NCBI RefSeq assembly: GCF_009846865.1 | Contig: NZ_WUWN01000020.1 | Location: 1 to 57,055 of the forward strand | Direction of reading: 5' to 3' | DNA: 57,055 bases | DNA from: Puerhibacterium puerhi | Lineage (GTDB): Bacteria; Actinomycetota; Actinomycetes; Actinomycetales; Cellulomonadaceae | Shown: positions 1 to 9,479 of the stretch, piece after piece | Numbering within the stretch: position 1 is the stretch's first letter | Layout: the number at the start of each line of letters is the position of its first letter | The notes under the pieces: model-generated | Databases searched by the model: none | Told to the model about the DNA's origin: nothing | Seen by the model: only the letters and a program-made list of their open reading frames with translations | Made by a program: the position numbers and the translations under genes

Positions 1-1869
1 CCGGCCGGTGCCGGCGCCCACGAGCGCGGGCTCGCCCTGCGCACCCTCGTCGGGGTCCACCTCGGCGGCGACGTCCTGCGCCACCGTCTCGGGCATCGCC
101 ACGCGGCCCGCGCCGACGTAGCGCGGCTTCGCCGCCGAGATCATCAGGCGCTCGCGCGACAGCCCGGACAGCGCGTGGCCGTCGCGGAAGAACCGCATCC
201 GCGCGATGAGCTCCATCATCGGGTGCGTGAACCACACGACGACGGCGACGTCGATCACCGTGGTCAGGCCGAGGGTGAACGCGAAGCCCTGCACGCCGCC
301 CACGGCGAGGTAGTACAGGATGATCGCGGAGATGAGGTTGACCGCCTTGGCCGCGTAGATCGTGCGGCGGGCGCGGCGCCAGCCGCGCTCGACGGCGTAC
401 TGCAGCGAGCGTCCGTTGCGCAGCTCGTCGCGGATGCGCTCGAAGTACACGATGAACGAGTCGGCGGTGAAGCCGATGGCCACGATCAGGCCGGCGACGC
501 CCGCCAGGGACAGGCGGTAGCCCATGCCCCAGCTCAGCAGCGCGATGGTCGCGTACGTGATCAGGCCCGCCACGACCAGCGACGCCACGGTGAGCAGGCC
601 GAGCGTGCGGTACTGGAACAGCGAGTAGACGACCACGAGCAGCAGGCCAATGAGGCCGGCGACGAGGCCGTTGCGGAGCTGCTCCGAGCCGAGGGTCGCG
701 GAGATCTCCTGCTGGCTCTGCACCTCGAAGGTGATCGGCAGGGCGCCGAAGCTCAGCTGGTTGGCCAGCGTGGCCGCGCTGTCGCGGGTGAACTGGCCGG
801 TGATCTGCGCCTGACCGTTGGTGATCGGGCCGTTGGTGATCGACGGCGCCGAGACGACGAGGCCGTCCAGCACGATCGCGAACTGGTTGCGCGGCGACTC
901 CAGGGAGTTCAGGCGCGTGGTGGTGTCGGAGAACTGGCGCGCGCCCGTGGAGTCGAAGTCCAGCATGACGCCCCACTCGTTGGTGGTGACGCCGTTCGGG
1001 CCGGCGACCAGGCCGGAGGTCGCGTTCCTGATGTGGGTGCCCTCGAGCTCGACCGGGCCGAGGATCCACTTGGTGGTCCCGTCGGTGGAGCAGGTCACCA
1101 GCACGGCGTCCGGGTCGTCGCCGCCGCCGCCCTTGAGGTTCGCCGGGTCGGTGCAGTCGAGGTTCTGGAACTGCTCCTGGATCTCCGGGGTGATCTGCGC
1201 CAGGTCGCTCGGGTCCGCGGCGGCGGTGCCGGTGTCACCCGAGGGGGACGGCGACGGCGACGGCGAGGCCGACGGGTCCGCGGCGGCCGGCGCCGGCGCG
1301 GGCACGGTGCCCGCGGCGCTCTTGCCGGCCGGGCTGGAGCCGGCGCTCTGCGACGCCGACGGCGCCGGGCTGGCCTCGGCGGAGGCCGACGGCTCCGGGC
1401 TCGCGGCGGCGTCGCCGGAGGCCGACGGCTGCGGCGTCGGCGTCCCCATGCCGTACGTCAGCACGGGACGGAACCGCATCTGCGCGGCCTGGCTGACCAG
1501 GTCGACGGTCTCCTGCGAGGGGCGGCCGGGGATCCCGACGACGATGTTGGCCCCGCCCTGGCTCGTGATCTCCGCCTCGGTGACGCCCGAGGAGTCGATG
1601 CGCTGGCGGATCACGTTGATCGCCTCGTTCACCGTCTCGTCGGTGACCCGCGACCCGTCCGTGGTGGTCGGCGTCAGGATGATCTGGGTGCCGCCCTCGA
1701 GGTCGAGGGCGAGGCCCGGCGTGAGGCTCGCGCCTGCAGGGTTCTCGGTGGTCCGCCCGTCGAGCTGCGTGCCGACGACGAGCCCGGCGATCGGCAGCAG
1801 GATGGTCAGGACCATGAAGATCACGAGCGTGCGTACCGGCCGCGATCGCCGCGTGCTGGAGTTGGCCAA
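1..1869 (-). CDS. secD: Protein translocase subunit SecD (3' end outside window)
   Basis: SecD works with SecF and YajC as the proton-driven accessory complex that pulls preproteins through SecYEG. The N-terminus has one membrane segment (about residues 11-33), followed by LDLEGGTQIIL (the D1 region) and a large extracytoplasmic domain. The C-terminal half has the membrane bundle with GFTADSFIVYFERIRDE, the SecD TM signature. A Ser/Ala/Pro-rich low-complexity stretch (about residues 150-215) is inserted in the periplasmic P1 domain. The start is the TTG at 1869, preceded by GAGAAG; the reading frame stays open for 623 codons to position 1, so the C-terminus is missing. It lies 92 nt downstream of yajC, the usual order. 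Confident in family; the start is slightly uncertain because TTG is rare. Confidence 0.95.
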   Translation of the reverse strand, partial: MANSSTRRSRPVRTLVIFMVLTILLPIAGLVVGTQLDGRTTENPAGASLTPGLALDLEGGTQIILTPTTTDGSRVTDETVNEAINVIRQRIDSSGVTEAEITSQGGANIVVGIPGRPSQETVDLVSQAAQMRFRPVLTYGMGTPTPQPSASGDAAASPEPSASAEASPAPSASQSAGSSPAGKSAAGTVPAPAPAAADPSASPSPSPSPSGDTGTAAADPSDLAQITPEIQEQFQNLDCTDPANLKGGGGDDPDAVLVTCSTDGTTKWILGPVELEGTHIRNATSGLVAGPNGVTTNEWGVMLDFDSTGARQFSDTTTRLNSLESPRNQFAIVLDGLVVSAPSITNGPITNGQAQITGQFTRDSAATLANQLSFGALPITFEVQSQQEISATLGSEQLRNGLVAGLIGLLLVVVYSLFQYRTLGLLTVASLVVAGLITYATIALLSWGMGYRLSLAGVAGLIVAIGFTADSFIVYFERIRDELRNGRSLQYAVERGWRRARRTIYAAKAVNLISAIILYYLAVGGVQGFAFTLGLTTVIDVAVVVWFTHPMMELIARMRFFRDGHALSGLSRERLMISAAKPRYVGAGRVAMPETVAQDVAAEVDPDEGAQGEPALVGAGTGR

Positions 1870-1961
1870 CGTCAGTCTTCTCTCTGGTGCGCGCCGCCGG
1901 TGTGGTCGGCGCGGGATGGTGCCGGCCGGGGCGGCCCGGCCGGCACTGCGTCAGTGATGGG

Positions 1962-2405
1962 TCACTTGCCCTCGGCGTCGCCGTCGGCCTTGCGCTGCTG
2001 GTCCCGGTACTCGCGCTGGGCGGTGTCGAGGCCAGAGATGTCGTCCGGCACGTCGATGACGTCGGCAGAGCTGGACCCTGCCGGCGCGATGGTACCCGCC
2101 GAAGCCGACGGATCGGTGTCACCGGCCTCGACGGCGGTGTCCGCGGGCGCGTCGACGCGCTTGGCGATCGCGGCCCGCAGCCAGCGCGAACGCGTGCCCG
2201 GGGTGGACTCGATCGTGATGATGTCGTTCGCCTCGTCGACCTCGACGATGGTGCCGAACATGCCGGAGCCGGTCATGACCTCCTGGCCGGGCGCGAGCTC
2301 GTTGCGGAACGCCTGCGCCTCCCGCTGCTGCTTGCGCTGCCGCGACGTCATGAAGAACATCAGGCCGAGCAGCACGACGATGAGGATGAGGAAGGAGAGA
2401 TCCAC
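1962..2405 (-). CDS. yajC: Preprotein translocase subunit YajC
   Basis: Small single-pass partner of SecDF, 147 aa. It has an N-terminal membrane helix (residues about 4-19), then the basic stretch SRQRKQQREAQAFRNEL and the conserved core LAPGQEVMTGSGMFGTIVEV followed by a VEVDEANDIITIE-type strand. The last 60 residues are acidic and Ser/Ala-rich, longer than in E. coli YajC but common in Actinobacteria. GTG start with AAGGA upstream. It sits between ruvB (89 nt) and secD, the standard actinobacterial order, and probably shares the ruv-sec transcript. Confidence 0.95.
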   Translation of the reverse strand: MDLSFLILIVVLLGLMFFMTSRQRKQQREAQAFRNELAPGQEVMTGSGMFGTIVEVDEANDIITIESTPGTRSRWLRAAIAKRVDAPADTAVEAGDTDPSASAGTIAPAGSSSADVIDVPDDISGLDTAQREYRDQQRKADGDAEGK

Positions 2406-2494
2406 GGAGAGTCCTTGGTCTGGTGCGGTCGTGTGGTGCGTCGGCCCCTGCCCGGCGTGCGGCTGGGCGACCTGTCAAGTCTAGGCGCCGACCT

Positions 2495-3604
2495 TCATCC
2501 AACGTCGCCGGCCGCCGCCGGGTTCCCGCCGCCGAGGTCCTCGAAGAGGGTCCCGGCCGCGGCGCCCGGCGCCCCGGCGGGCGCGACGAGGCCCAGGTGG
2601 GCCCACGCGGCCGGCGTGGCGACGCGGCCGCGCGGCGTGCGGGCGACGAAGCCCTCGCGCACGAGGTACGGCTCGGCCACGGTCTCGACCGTGTCGGGCT
2701 CCTCCCCCACCGTCATCGCGAGGGTCGACAGCCCGACCGGGCCGCCCGCGAACCGGCGGCACAGCGCGTCCAGGACCGCCCGGTCGAGCCGGTCGAGGCC
2801 GAGCGGGTCGACCTCGTAGACCTCGAGCGCCGCCTGCGCGGCGTGGTGGTCGAGCACGCCGTCGCCGCGCACCTGCGCCCAGTCGCGCACCCGGCGCAGC
2901 AGCCGGTTGGCGATGCGGGGCGTGCCCCGCGAGCGTCCCGCGATCTCGTGGGCGGCCGCGTGCTTGATCTCCACGCCGAGCAGGCCGGCGGACCGGACGA
3001 TGACGCGCTCCAGGTCGGCGGCGTCGTAGAAGTCGAGGTGGCCGGTGAAGCCGAACCGGTCGCGCAGCGGCGCGGGCAGCAGGCCCGCGCGCGTGGTGGC
3101 GCCCACGACGGTGAACGGCGGCAGCGCCAGCGGGATCGCGCTCGCCCCGGCGCCCTTGCCGACGACGACGTCGACGCGGAAGTCCTCCATCGCCACGTAC
3201 AGCAGCTCCTCGGCCGGGCGGGCCAGGCGGTGGATCTCGTCGATGAACAGCACCTCGCCCTCCTCGAGCGAGGACAGCACGGCGGCGAGGTCGCCCGCGT
3301 GCTGGATGGCGGGCCCGCTGGTCACCCGCAGCGACGTGCCCAGCTCCGAGGCGATGATCATCGCCAGGGTGGTCTTGCCCAGGCCGGGCGGGCCGGACAG
3401 CAGCACGTGGTCCGGCGGTGCGCCGCGCGCGATGGCCGCCTGCAGCACCAGCGACAGCTGGTCGCGCACGGTGGCCTGGCCGACGAACTCCTCGAGCCGC
3501 TTGGGGCGCAGCGCGGCCTCGGCGGCGCGCTCGACGTCGTCGGCCGACGCGGTCACCAGCCGCTCGCTGGTGAACTGCGGTTCTTCGTAGCGGCCGTCAG
3601 CCAC
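2495..3604 (-). CDS. ruvB: Holliday junction branch migration helicase RuvB
   Basis: AAA+ motor that drives branch migration of RuvA-bound Holliday junctions in recombinational repair. The 369 aa protein has Walker A GPPGLGKT (about residue 70), Walker B LFIDEIHR, sensor 1 GATTRAGLL, the arginine finger region LRDRFG and the C-terminal winged helix. The GTG start overlaps the ruvA stop in GTGGCTGA (8 nt), indicating translational coupling. The C-terminal tail after the winged helix is a short Ala/Gly/Pro extension. Typical length for the family. Confidence 0.98.
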   Translation of the reverse strand: MADGRYEEPQFTSERLVTASADDVERAAEAALRPKRLEEFVGQATVRDQLSLVLQAAIARGAPPDHVLLSGPPGLGKTTLAMIIASELGTSLRVTSGPAIQHAGDLAAVLSSLEEGEVLFIDEIHRLARPAEELLYVAMEDFRVDVVVGKGAGASAIPLALPPFTVVGATTRAGLLPAPLRDRFGFTGHLDFYDAADLERVIVRSAGLLGVEIKHAAAHEIAGRSRGTPRIANRLLRRVRDWAQVRGDGVLDHHAAQAALEVYEVDPLGLDRLDRAVLDALCRRFAGGPVGLSTLAMTVGEEPDTVETVAEPYLVREGFVARTPRGRVATPAAWAHLGLVAPAGAPGAAAGTLFEDLGGGNPAAAGDVG

Positions 3605-4220
3605 GGCGTCCGCCCAGCGAGCGCAGCGCCGCCCGGAGCGTGGCGGCGACGTCGGCGTCGGACACCGCCTCGGCGCCGGAGTCGGCCAGCACGGTGGCGA
3701 CCGCCTCCTCGGCCACCTTGGCCGTCCAGCCGAGGCCGACCAGCGCCTCGACGACCTGGTCGCGGCGGTCGCCGGGGGCGGCCTCGGGGGCCGCGGCGCC
3801 CTCGGGCGCCTCGGCGTCGGGCGCGGCGAGCTTGCCGCTGAGCTCGAGCACGATCCGCTGGGCGCCCTTGGCGCCGATCCCCGGCACGCGGGTCAGCGCC
3901 TTGACGTCCTGGGTGGCGACGGCGCGGCGGATGGCGTCCGGGGTGTGCACGGCCAGCATCGCGAGCGCGATGCGGGGACCGACGCCGGAGACCGACTGGA
4001 CGGTCTCGAAGATCTCCCGCTCGGCGGCGTCCGCGAACCCGTAGAGCGTCATCGAGTCCTCGCGCACCACGAGGGTGGTGGCCAGGTGCGCCTCCTGGCC
4101 GACCCGCAGGCCGGCGAGCGTGGCGGGCGTGGCGAGCACGAGGTAGCCGACGCCCCCGACGTCGAGCACCGCTCGGTCGAGCGTCACGTGCGAGACCACG
4201 CCGGTCAGGGAGGCGATCAC
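3597..4220 (-). CDS. ruvA: Holliday junction DNA-binding protein RuvA
   Basis: Tetrameric junction-binding subunit, 207 aa from the GTG at 4220. I prefer this start to the upstream codon at 4268 because AAGGAG lies just before it and MIASLTGVV is the canonical RuvA N-terminus. Domain I is an OB fold; domain II carries two helix-hairpin-helix motifs ([13 protein letters not shown] and [16 protein letters not shown]). An Ala/Glu-rich linker (about residues 135-155) leads to the C-terminal RuvB-binding domain. It overlaps ruvB by 8 nt and follows ruvC by 85 nt. Confidence 0.97.
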   Translation of the reverse strand: MIASLTGVVSHVTLDRAVLDVGGVGYLVLATPATLAGLRVGQEAHLATTLVVREDSMTLYGFADAAEREIFETVQSVSGVGPRIALAMLAVHTPDAIRRAVATQDVKALTRVPGIGAKGAQRIVLELSGKLAAPDAEAPEGAAAPEAAPGDRRDQVVEALVGLGWTAKVAEEAVATVLADSGAEAVSDADVAATLRAALRSLGGRRG

Positions 4221-4305
4221 CCGGGCTCCTTCCGTCGAACACCCGTACGACGGGCGCCACTCTAGCAATCGGCGGCGACACGCCGTCGGCGGCGCCGGCA
4301 GGGCC

Positions 4306-4881
4306 TCAGCGCGCGACGCGGCGGGCGCGGCCGCGGGCGGCGTGCTCCGCCGCGGCCCAGGCGCGCTGGGCGGGCGTGAGCTCGTGCCGGTCCCCGCCCT
4401 GCAGGGCGCCGGCGGGCCGCCACAGGTGGGTCACCGCGAGCGCCAGGGCGTCGGCGGCGTCGGCCGGCTGGGGCGGCTCGGCCAGACCGAGGATCTGCTG
4501 GACCATCCGCTGCACCTGCTCCTTGCCCGCCCGGCCGGAGCCCGTCACCGCGGCCTTGACCTCGCTGGGCGTGTGCAGCGCCACGGGCACGCCGCGCCGG
4601 GCGGCCGCCACCATGGCGAGCCCGGCGACCTGGGCGGTGCCCATGACCGTGCCGACGTTGTGCTGGGCGAAGACGCGCTCGACGGCGACGACGTCGGGCA
4701 CGTGCTCGTCGAACCAGGCGTCGAGCCGCTCGGCGACGTGCAGCAGGCGCAGGTCGGGGCTCGTCTCCGGCGCTGTGCGGATCACGCCCACGGCCACGAG
4801 CTCGGCGCGCCGGCCGGACAGCGAGTCGATCACCCCGACCCCGCACCGGGTCAGGCCCGGATCGACCCCCAGAACGCGCAC
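4306..4881 (-). CDS. ruvC: Crossover junction endodeoxyribonuclease RuvC
   Basis: RNase H-fold nuclease that nicks Holliday junctions symmetrically, 191 aa. The catalytic acidic residues are visible: D7 in [10 protein letters not shown], the Glu in VAVERVF (about 68) and the Asp pair in [14 protein letters not shown] (about 140-146). The last 30 residues are a basic, Ala/Arg-rich tail. GTG start with a GAGGG-type ribosome site. It heads the ruvCAB group; yebC lies 54 nt upstream. Confidence 0.97.
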   Translation of the reverse strand: MRVLGVDPGLTRCGVGVIDSLSGRRAELVAVGVIRTAPETSPDLRLLHVAERLDAWFDEHVPDVVAVERVFAQHNVGTVMGTAQVAGLAMVAAARRGVPVALHTPSEVKAAVTGSGRAGKEQVQRMVQQILGLAEPPQPADAADALALAVTHLWRPAGALQGGDRHELTPAQRAWAAAEHAARGRARRVAR

Positions 4882-4935
4882 ACCCTCACCCTCTCACGAG
4901 GGCGAGGGTGCGGCGGGGCAGGCGCGCGGCGACCG

Positions 4936-5694
4936 TCACTCCTCGTCGAGCGCCGCCATGACCTCCTCGGAGGCGTCGAAGTTGGCGTAGACGTTCTGCA
5001 CGTCGTCGCTGTCCTCGAGGGCGTCGATGAGGCGCATGATCTTCCGGGCGCCCTCGACGTCCACCTCCACCTGCATCGAGGGGTGGAAGATCGCGTCGGC
5101 CGAGTCGTACTCGATCCCCGCGTCCTGCAGCGCGGTGCGCACCTGCACGAGGTCGGTCGCCTCGCACAGCACCTCGATGGTCTCTCCCTCGTCCGTGACC
5201 TCCTCGGCCCCGGCGTCGAGCGCGGCCAGCATGACGTCGTCCTCCGTCACGCCGTCGGACTTGGGGACCACGACGAGGCCCTTGCGGGAGAACAGGTAGG
5301 ACACCGAGCCGGGGTCGGCCAGCGTGCCGCCGTTGCGCGTGAACGCGAGGCGCACCTCGGAGGCCGCGCGGTTCTTGTTGTCGGTGAGGCACTCGACCAG
5401 GACGGCGATGCCGTTGGTGCCGTAGCCCTCGTACATGATCGTCTGGTAGTCGGCGCCACCGGCCTCCTGGCCGGAGCCGCGCTTGACGGCACGGTCGATG
5501 TTGTCGTTGGGGACCGACGACTTCTTGGCCTTCTGGATGGCGTCGAACAGCGTGGGGTTGCCCGCCGGGTCGCCGCCGCCCGTGCGCGCCGCGACCTCGA
5601 TGTTCTTGATGAGCTTCGCGAAGAGCTTGCCACGCTTGGCGTCGATCGCCGCCTTCTTGTGCTTGGTCGTGGCCCACTTGGAGTGACCGGACAT
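4936..5694 (-). CDS. yebC: YebC/PmpR family protein (TACO1-type)
   Basis: Belongs to the universal YebC family, annotated variously as a transcriptional regulator and, more recently, as a ribosome-associated factor that helps translate proline-rich stretches; the sequence alone does not decide the role. The 252 aa protein begins [22 protein letters not shown] and contains [20 protein letters not shown] and [16 protein letters not shown], all family hallmarks, with an acidic C-terminus. ATG start with AAGGAG located inside the end of pdxT; the pdxT stop is 7 nt away, so the two are probably coupled. Confidence 0.96.
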   Translation of the reverse strand: MSGHSKWATTKHKKAAIDAKRGKLFAKLIKNIEVAARTGGGDPAGNPTLFDAIQKAKKSSVPNDNIDRAVKRGSGQEAGGADYQTIMYEGYGTNGIAVLVECLTDNKNRAASEVRLAFTRNGGTLADPGSVSYLFSRKGLVVVPKSDGVTEDDVMLAALDAGAEEVTDEGETIEVLCEATDLVQVRTALQDAGIEYDSADAIFHPSMQVEVDVEGARKIMRLIDALEDSDDVQNVYANFDASEEVMAALDEE

Positions 5695-5701
5695 GCGCTA
5701 C

Positions 5702-6421
5702 CTAACTCCTTCGCGAATCTTCGACGAGGCGGGCGAACAGCGCGTGCACGCGGACGTCACCCGTGATCTCCGGGTGGAACGCGGTCGCCAGGAGCCTCCC
5801 TTGACGTGCTGCCACGATCTTACCGGCGGCGGCCCCCGCGTCCCTGCCGTCCGCCGTCGTGGCCGGGATCCGCGCCAGGACCTCGACGCCCGGGCCGGCC
5901 TGCTCGACCCACGGGGCGCGGATGAACGCCGTGCGCACCGGGCCGCCCGGGACGCCGGCCACCTCGAGGTCGGCCTCGAACGAGTCCACCTGGCGGCCGA
6001 AGGCGTTGCGCCGCACGAGCACGTCCATCCCGCCGAGCGTGCGCTGCCCGGCCGCCCCGCCCTCGATCCGGTCGGCGAGCAGGATCATGCCGGCGCACGA
6101 GCCGTAGACCGGCATGCCCTCGGCGATCGCCGCGCGCAGCGGCTCGTCGAGCTCGAAGAGCCGCAGCAGCTTGTCGATCGTCGTGGACTCGCCGCCGGGC
6201 ACGACGACGCCGTCGACGGCCTCCAGCTCGCTGCGGCGGCGCACGGCCACGGCGCGCGCGCCCACCGCCGCCAGGGCGGCCGCGTGCTCGCGGACGTCGC
6301 CCTGCAGGGCGAGGACGCCGATCGTCGGGCCGGCGGCGAGCCCGCTCGCGGCGCGGGCCGCGGCGCCGGGCGCGGGGACGGTGGCGGCCGGGCCGGCCGG
6401 CGGGGTCACGGGGACTGTCAC
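5702..6421 (-). CDS. pdxT: Pyridoxal 5'-phosphate synthase glutaminase subunit PdxT
   Basis: Class-I glutamine amidotransferase that supplies ammonia to PdxS for PLP synthesis. The domain starts at [13 protein letters not shown]. The nucleophile Cys lies in [11 protein letters not shown], and the His-Glu pair in AFHPEITGD; the PGGESTT oxyanion loop is present. With the GTG at 6421 the protein is 239 aa, about 40 residues longer than usual, because of an Ala/Pro leader. A TAGAAT box 8 nt before this GTG supports a leaderless start here. It is separated from pdxS by about 5.3 kb, so it has its own promoter, but it is followed closely by yebC. Function certain, exact start moderately so. Confidence 0.95.
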   Translation of the reverse strand: MTVPVTPPAGPAATVPAPGAAARAASGLAAGPTIGVLALQGDVREHAAALAAVGARAVAVRRRSELEAVDGVVVPGGESTTIDKLLRLFELDEPLRAAIAEGMPVYGSCAGMILLADRIEGGAAGQRTLGGMDVLVRRNAFGRQVDSFEADLEVAGVPGGPVRTAFIRAPWVEQAGPGVEVLARIPATTADGRDAGAAAGKIVAARQGRLLATAFHPEITGDVRVHALFARLVEDSRRS

Positions 6422-6429
6422 GGCCCAGG

Positions 6430-6435
6430 ATTCTA
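6430..6435 (-). promoter_or_regulatory. -10 box for pdxT (leaderless)
   Basis: Read on the minus strand this is TAGAAT, with 8 nt to the GTG of pdxT. The spacing places the transcription start at or next to the GTG. No ribosome-binding site intervenes, which fits leaderless translation. Confidence 0.6.
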
Positions 6436-6519
6436 GGCGCGGTCGGGCCGCAGCGGGTGAAATCCGGGCCGGTGGGCCGAACCGGCCGCCGAGGGCATGG
6501 TCACCGTCACGGGCGCGTG

Positions 6520-6532
6520 TCAGGATTCCTGA
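6520..6532. promoter_or_regulatory. Perfect palindrome, possible operator
   Basis: TCAGGA-T-TCCTGA, perfectly symmetric around the central T, in the divergent region between pdxT and the polysaccharide genes. Which protein would bind is unknown, and no related copy was noticed elsewhere in the window. Confidence 0.35.
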
Positions 6533-6720
6533 GTCGCACGACATGGCGATCCAGGGGGCGCCACCACCTGTCTGCGGCCCGTCGTCAGCGGGTCGCGTCA
6601 GGGGGCCCACCCGACGCCGTGGGCCTCCTTCGACGAGGGTGAGCGGGCGCGGCCGCGGTGGCGGCGCGTGGCCGCGCCGCCCCTGCCCCGCGCACCGCGG
6701 CCCTCGTTCCCCCCGTTCCC

Positions 6721-6740
6721 GGAGCCCGGCACCGGGCTCC
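6721..6740 (+). promoter_or_regulatory. Hairpin in the leader of the small ORF
   Basis: GGAGCCCGG-CA-CCGGGCTCC forms a 9-bp stem 39 nt upstream of the ATG at 6780. No T-run follows, so it is more likely a leader structure than a simple terminator. Confidence 0.4.
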
Positions 6741-6779
6741 GCTCCTGCCTCCCGCGCCGGCGGAGGAAGGAGGAGCGAC

Positions 6780-6944
6780 ATGGTCCACGACGCCGCGGCC
6801 CGCCTGGTGCCGCCCGTCCTGCCCCCGCTCGCGGTCGACCCCGTCGCCGCGCCGACCAGCGCAGCCCCGACGCCCGGGCACACCCGCCGCACGCTGCCGG
6901 CGGCGCCGCGGGCGGTGCCCGCCCACCTCAGACCGGAGGCCTGA
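6780..6944 (+). CDS. Small Pro/Ala-rich ORF with strong ribosome-binding site (54 aa)
   Basis: ATG is preceded by AGGAAGGAGGAGCGAC, one of the best Shine-Dalgarno sequences in the window. The product begins [20 protein letters not shown] and continues Pro/Ala/Thr-rich to a basic end (HTRRTL, HLRPEA). No signal peptide, membrane helix or known family is recognisable. It ends 151 nt before the deacetylase/glycosyltransferase gene and may be translated from the same mRNA as a leader or small accessory protein. The strong SD is the main evidence; composition alone would not distinguish it from chance. Confidence 0.45.
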   Translation: MVHDAAARLVPPVLPPLAVDPVAAPTSAAPTPGHTRRTLPAAPRAVPAHLRPEA

Positions 6945-7095
6945 CCGGGCGCGGCGCGACGCCGGCCCGCCACACCCCCACCACGCACCCACCTGCGCAC
7001 CTCGAGCGCGCGGGCCGTGCCGGGCGCGCCCCGACGCCGCCCGCGGCAGGTGCCCGTGACCGTCCGCCCCTCAGAGCTCCGAAGGCGAGCGCACC

Positions 7096-9408
7096 GTGGT
7101 CAAAGACGCACACCGAGCCGCGTCCCCCTCCCTGCCCGTGTTCTACGACCCGCGCGGCCGGCGCCAGCGGTGGGTCGTGGCGAGCATCGTCCTGGCCGTC
7201 CTGGCCGCCGCCCTCCTCGCGCTCCTCGTCGCGCCGCGGGTGCTGGCGCCGACCTGGCCCGCCGCCCGGAACGCCGACGTGTCGTACCCGGAACGGCTCC
7301 TCGCCCAGGGCGCGGAGGACGACATGCCGGTGCTCAGCGAGGACGGCGGCTTCGTCTTCCAGCGGGTGGCGCTCGTCGAGCGCTCGGGCTCCCGGGTCGT
7401 GCTCAAGGACCCGTTCAGCGACGAGGTGTTCCGCGAGCCGTCGGCGGAGGAGCTCGAGCAGATCGGGGACAGCCCGTACGTGCTCGAGACCTACGGGCGC
7501 CCGGCGGACCGCCAGCTCATGCTGACCTTCGACGACGGACCGGACCCGCAGTTCACGGCCGCCATCCTGGACGTGCTGTCCCGCGAGCACGTGCCGGCCA
7601 CCTTCTTCGCGCTGGGCTCGAACGTCGACCGGTACCCGGAGCTGGTCGACCGGGCGGTCCGCGAGGGGCACATGGTGGGCAACCACACGATGAACCACAT
7701 CGACTTCTACGCCAACGACGCGACGCTCAACCGCTTCGAGCTGATCGGCACCGACCGGCTCGTGCGCGCGGTCGCCGGGTACCAGACCCGCCTCTTCCGC
7801 ATCCCCGAGGGCGACCCGTACGACAACCCGCGCGCGGTCCTGCAGGCCCAGCAGCTCGGCTACCTGCACGTGGACTTCGACCTCGACACGCTGGACTGGG
7901 ACCACCCGCCGGGCGAGGAGATCCCCGTGCCCGAGCTGGACGGCGAGGGGCACGTGGTCCTCATGCACGACGGCGGCGGCGACCGGGCGCAGACGGTGGT
8001 GATGCTCGAGCGCCTGATCGCCGAGGCGAAGGCCCAGGACTACGAGTTCACGACGCTCGCGCCGCTCCTCGACGCCCGGAGCATGCCGCGGGAGGAGGTC
8101 TCGCCGGACACGGCCGACTACGCCACGCTCGTCGCGACGTCGAGCGTCCTGGTCGCGCCCAAGAACCTCGGCACGTGGCTGTTCTGGTCCGGGATCATCT
8201 CGCTGACGGCAATGTCGCTCCTGTACGTCGTGCTGGCCCTGATGGAGCGGCGGCGGCAGCGCAAGGCGTGGGCGATGATGCCGCGGCCGCGCGACCTGCC
8301 GATGGTGAGCGTGGTCCTGCCCGTCTTCAACGAGGAGCGGGTGATCACCAAGACGCTGGACGCCCTGCGCGCCAGCGACTACCCCAGGTTCGAGGTCATC
8401 GCGGTCGACGACGGGTCCACGGACGGCACCCTGGGGCTCCTGCGCGCCTACGCGCTGCGCTGGGGCCGCCTGCGGGTGCTCACCCAGGAGAACGGCGGCA
8501 AGTCGCGGGCGAGCAACAACGGCATCGCCCACGCCCGTGGCGAGGTGGTCGTCACCCTCGACGGCGACACCCTGTTCGAGCGGGACACCGTCCGGATGCT
8601 CGCGCGCCACTTCGTCGGCCCCGACAACGGCAGGCCGGTCGGCGCGGTCGCCGGGCTGGTGAAGGTCGGCAACCGGTGCAACCTCCTGACCGCCTGGCAG
8701 AGCCTCGAGTACATCTCCGGCATCTGCGTGACGCGCATGGCCGAGGGCTTCGTCGGGGCGATCTCGATCGCGCCCGGGGCGTGCGCCGCCTGGCGCCGCG
8801 ACGCGCTCCTGCAGATCGGCGGCTACTCCCACGACACGCAGGCGGAGGACGCCGACCTCACGCTGTGCGTCCAGGCCCTGGGGTACGGCGTGGTCCAGGA
8901 CAACGAGGCGGTGGCGTGGACCGAGGCGCCCACCCGGCTGCACGCCCTGGCCAAGCAGCGGCTGCGCTGGACCTACGGCAACATCCAGGCCCTGTACAAG
9001 CACCGGGACATGCTCTTCCGGCCGCGCTACGGCGTGCTCGGCCTCGTCACGCTGCCGTACGCGCTGATCTCGGTCCTGGTGCCGCTCGTGTTCATGCCGT
9101 TCGTCGTCCTGGTGGCGGTGACCAGCATCGTGGGCGGCAACTGGGAGAGCGTCGCCGCGTTCGCCGCCGCCGTGGCCCTCATCCACCTGATCATCTCGAT
9201 CGTCGCCATCCGGCTGGTCCACGAGCGGCCCTGGCACCTGCTGGTCGTGCCGATCTACCGGCTGGTCTACGAGCCGCTGCGCGCGTACGTGCTGTACGGG
9301 TCGCTGGTGCGGATCGTGCGCGGCAGGATCGTCGGCTGGTACCGCCCGGAGCGCACCGGGACCGTCGTCGCGACGGCGCCCGCGCGGGTGCCCGAGCCCG
9401 TCGCGTGA
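7096..9408 (+). CDS. Membrane polysaccharide deacetylase-glycosyltransferase fusion (CE4-GT2)
   Basis: About 770 aa. Order: cytoplasmic basic N-terminus, membrane helix (about 26-47), extracytoplasmic NodB/CE4 deacetylase domain (about 135-325), second helix (about 360-382), cytoplasmic GT2 domain (about 400-640), then two or three C-terminal membrane segments. CE4 metal ligands are intact: TFDDGP (D146, D147) and HTMNH (H197, H201); the active-site MHDGGG (about 290) is present. GT2 residues are also intact: [22 protein letters not shown] and QRLRW, the last typical of processive synthases. Topology implies a hexosamine polymer made inside, extruded and deacetylated outside. No PilZ domain is seen, so c-di-GMP control is not evident. 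GTG start with GAAGG 10 nt upstream. The polymer identity is inference. Confidence 0.9.
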   Translation: MVKDAHRAASPSLPVFYDPRGRRQRWVVASIVLAVLAAALLALLVAPRVLAPTWPAARNADVSYPERLLAQGAEDDMPVLSEDGGFVFQRVALVERSGSRVVLKDPFSDEVFREPSAEELEQIGDSPYVLETYGRPADRQLMLTFDDGPDPQFTAAILDVLSREHVPATFFALGSNVDRYPELVDRAVREGHMVGNHTMNHIDFYANDATLNRFELIGTDRLVRAVAGYQTRLFRIPEGDPYDNPRAVLQAQQLGYLHVDFDLDTLDWDHPPGEEIPVPELDGEGHVVLMHDGGGDRAQTVVMLERLIAEAKAQDYEFTTLAPLLDARSMPREEVSPDTADYATLVATSSVLVAPKNLGTWLFWSGIISLTAMSLLYVVLALMERRRQRKAWAMMPRPRDLPMVSVVLPVFNEERVITKTLDALRASDYPRFEVIAVDDGSTDGTLGLLRAYALRWGRLRVLTQENGGKSRASNNGIAHARGEVVVTLDGDTLFERDTVRMLARHFVGPDNGRPVGAVAGLVKVGNRCNLLTAWQSLEYISGICVTRMAEGFVGAISIAPGACAAWRRDALLQIGGYSHDTQAEDADLTLCVQALGYGVVQDNEAVAWTEAPTRLHALAKQRLRWTYGNIQALYKHRDMLFRPRYGVLGLVTLPYALISVLVPLVFMPFVVLVAVTSIVGGNWESVAAFAAAVALIHLIISIVAIRLVHERPWHLLVVPIYRLVYEPLRAYVLYGSLVRIVRGRIVGWYRPERTGTVVATAPARVPEPVA

Positions 9409-9474
9409 GGGCGGTCGCGTGAGGGCGGCCGTGTGAGGGCGGCCGTGTGAGGGCGGCCGTGTGAGGGCGCGGGC
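9405..9474 (+). repeat. 14-bp tandem repeat, five copies, starting at the stop codon
   Basis: Units of GTGAGGGCGGCCGT at 9405, 9419, 9433, 9447 and 9461; the first and last are slightly diverged. The TGA stop of the CE4-GT2 gene lies inside the first copy, and every copy carries the TGA. Because 14 is not a multiple of 3, successive copies offer TGA in different frames. Confidence 0.9.
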
Positions 9475-9479
9475 ACCGC

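Larger units (their letters stand above)
6436..6779. other. Intergenic region between pdxT and the accessory segment
   Basis: No convincing gene lies in these 344 nt. I see a 13-nt perfect palindrome (TCAGGATTCCTGA, 6520-6532) that could be an operator, a GGGCCCAC...GTGGGCC inverted repeat near 6602-6627, and a 9-bp-arm hairpin at 6721-6740 directly upstream of the small ORF at 6780. Long open frames crossing the area on both strands are high-GC artefacts. Confidence 0.5.

Noticed and set aside
175-2484. Plus-strand open frame antisense to secD-yajC
   Set aside because: The minus strand encodes clear SecD and YajC; the plus-strand translation is low-complexity and matches no family.
6436-6779. 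Cyclic-dinucleotide riboswitch before the glycan synthase
   Set aside because: I looked for c-di-GMP and c-di-AMP riboswitch core sequences and did not see them; a covariance-model search would settle this.
9405-9474. CRISPR array
   Set aside because: Units are contiguous with no spacers, only 14 bp long, and no cas genes are present. The same applies to the other repeat arrays.
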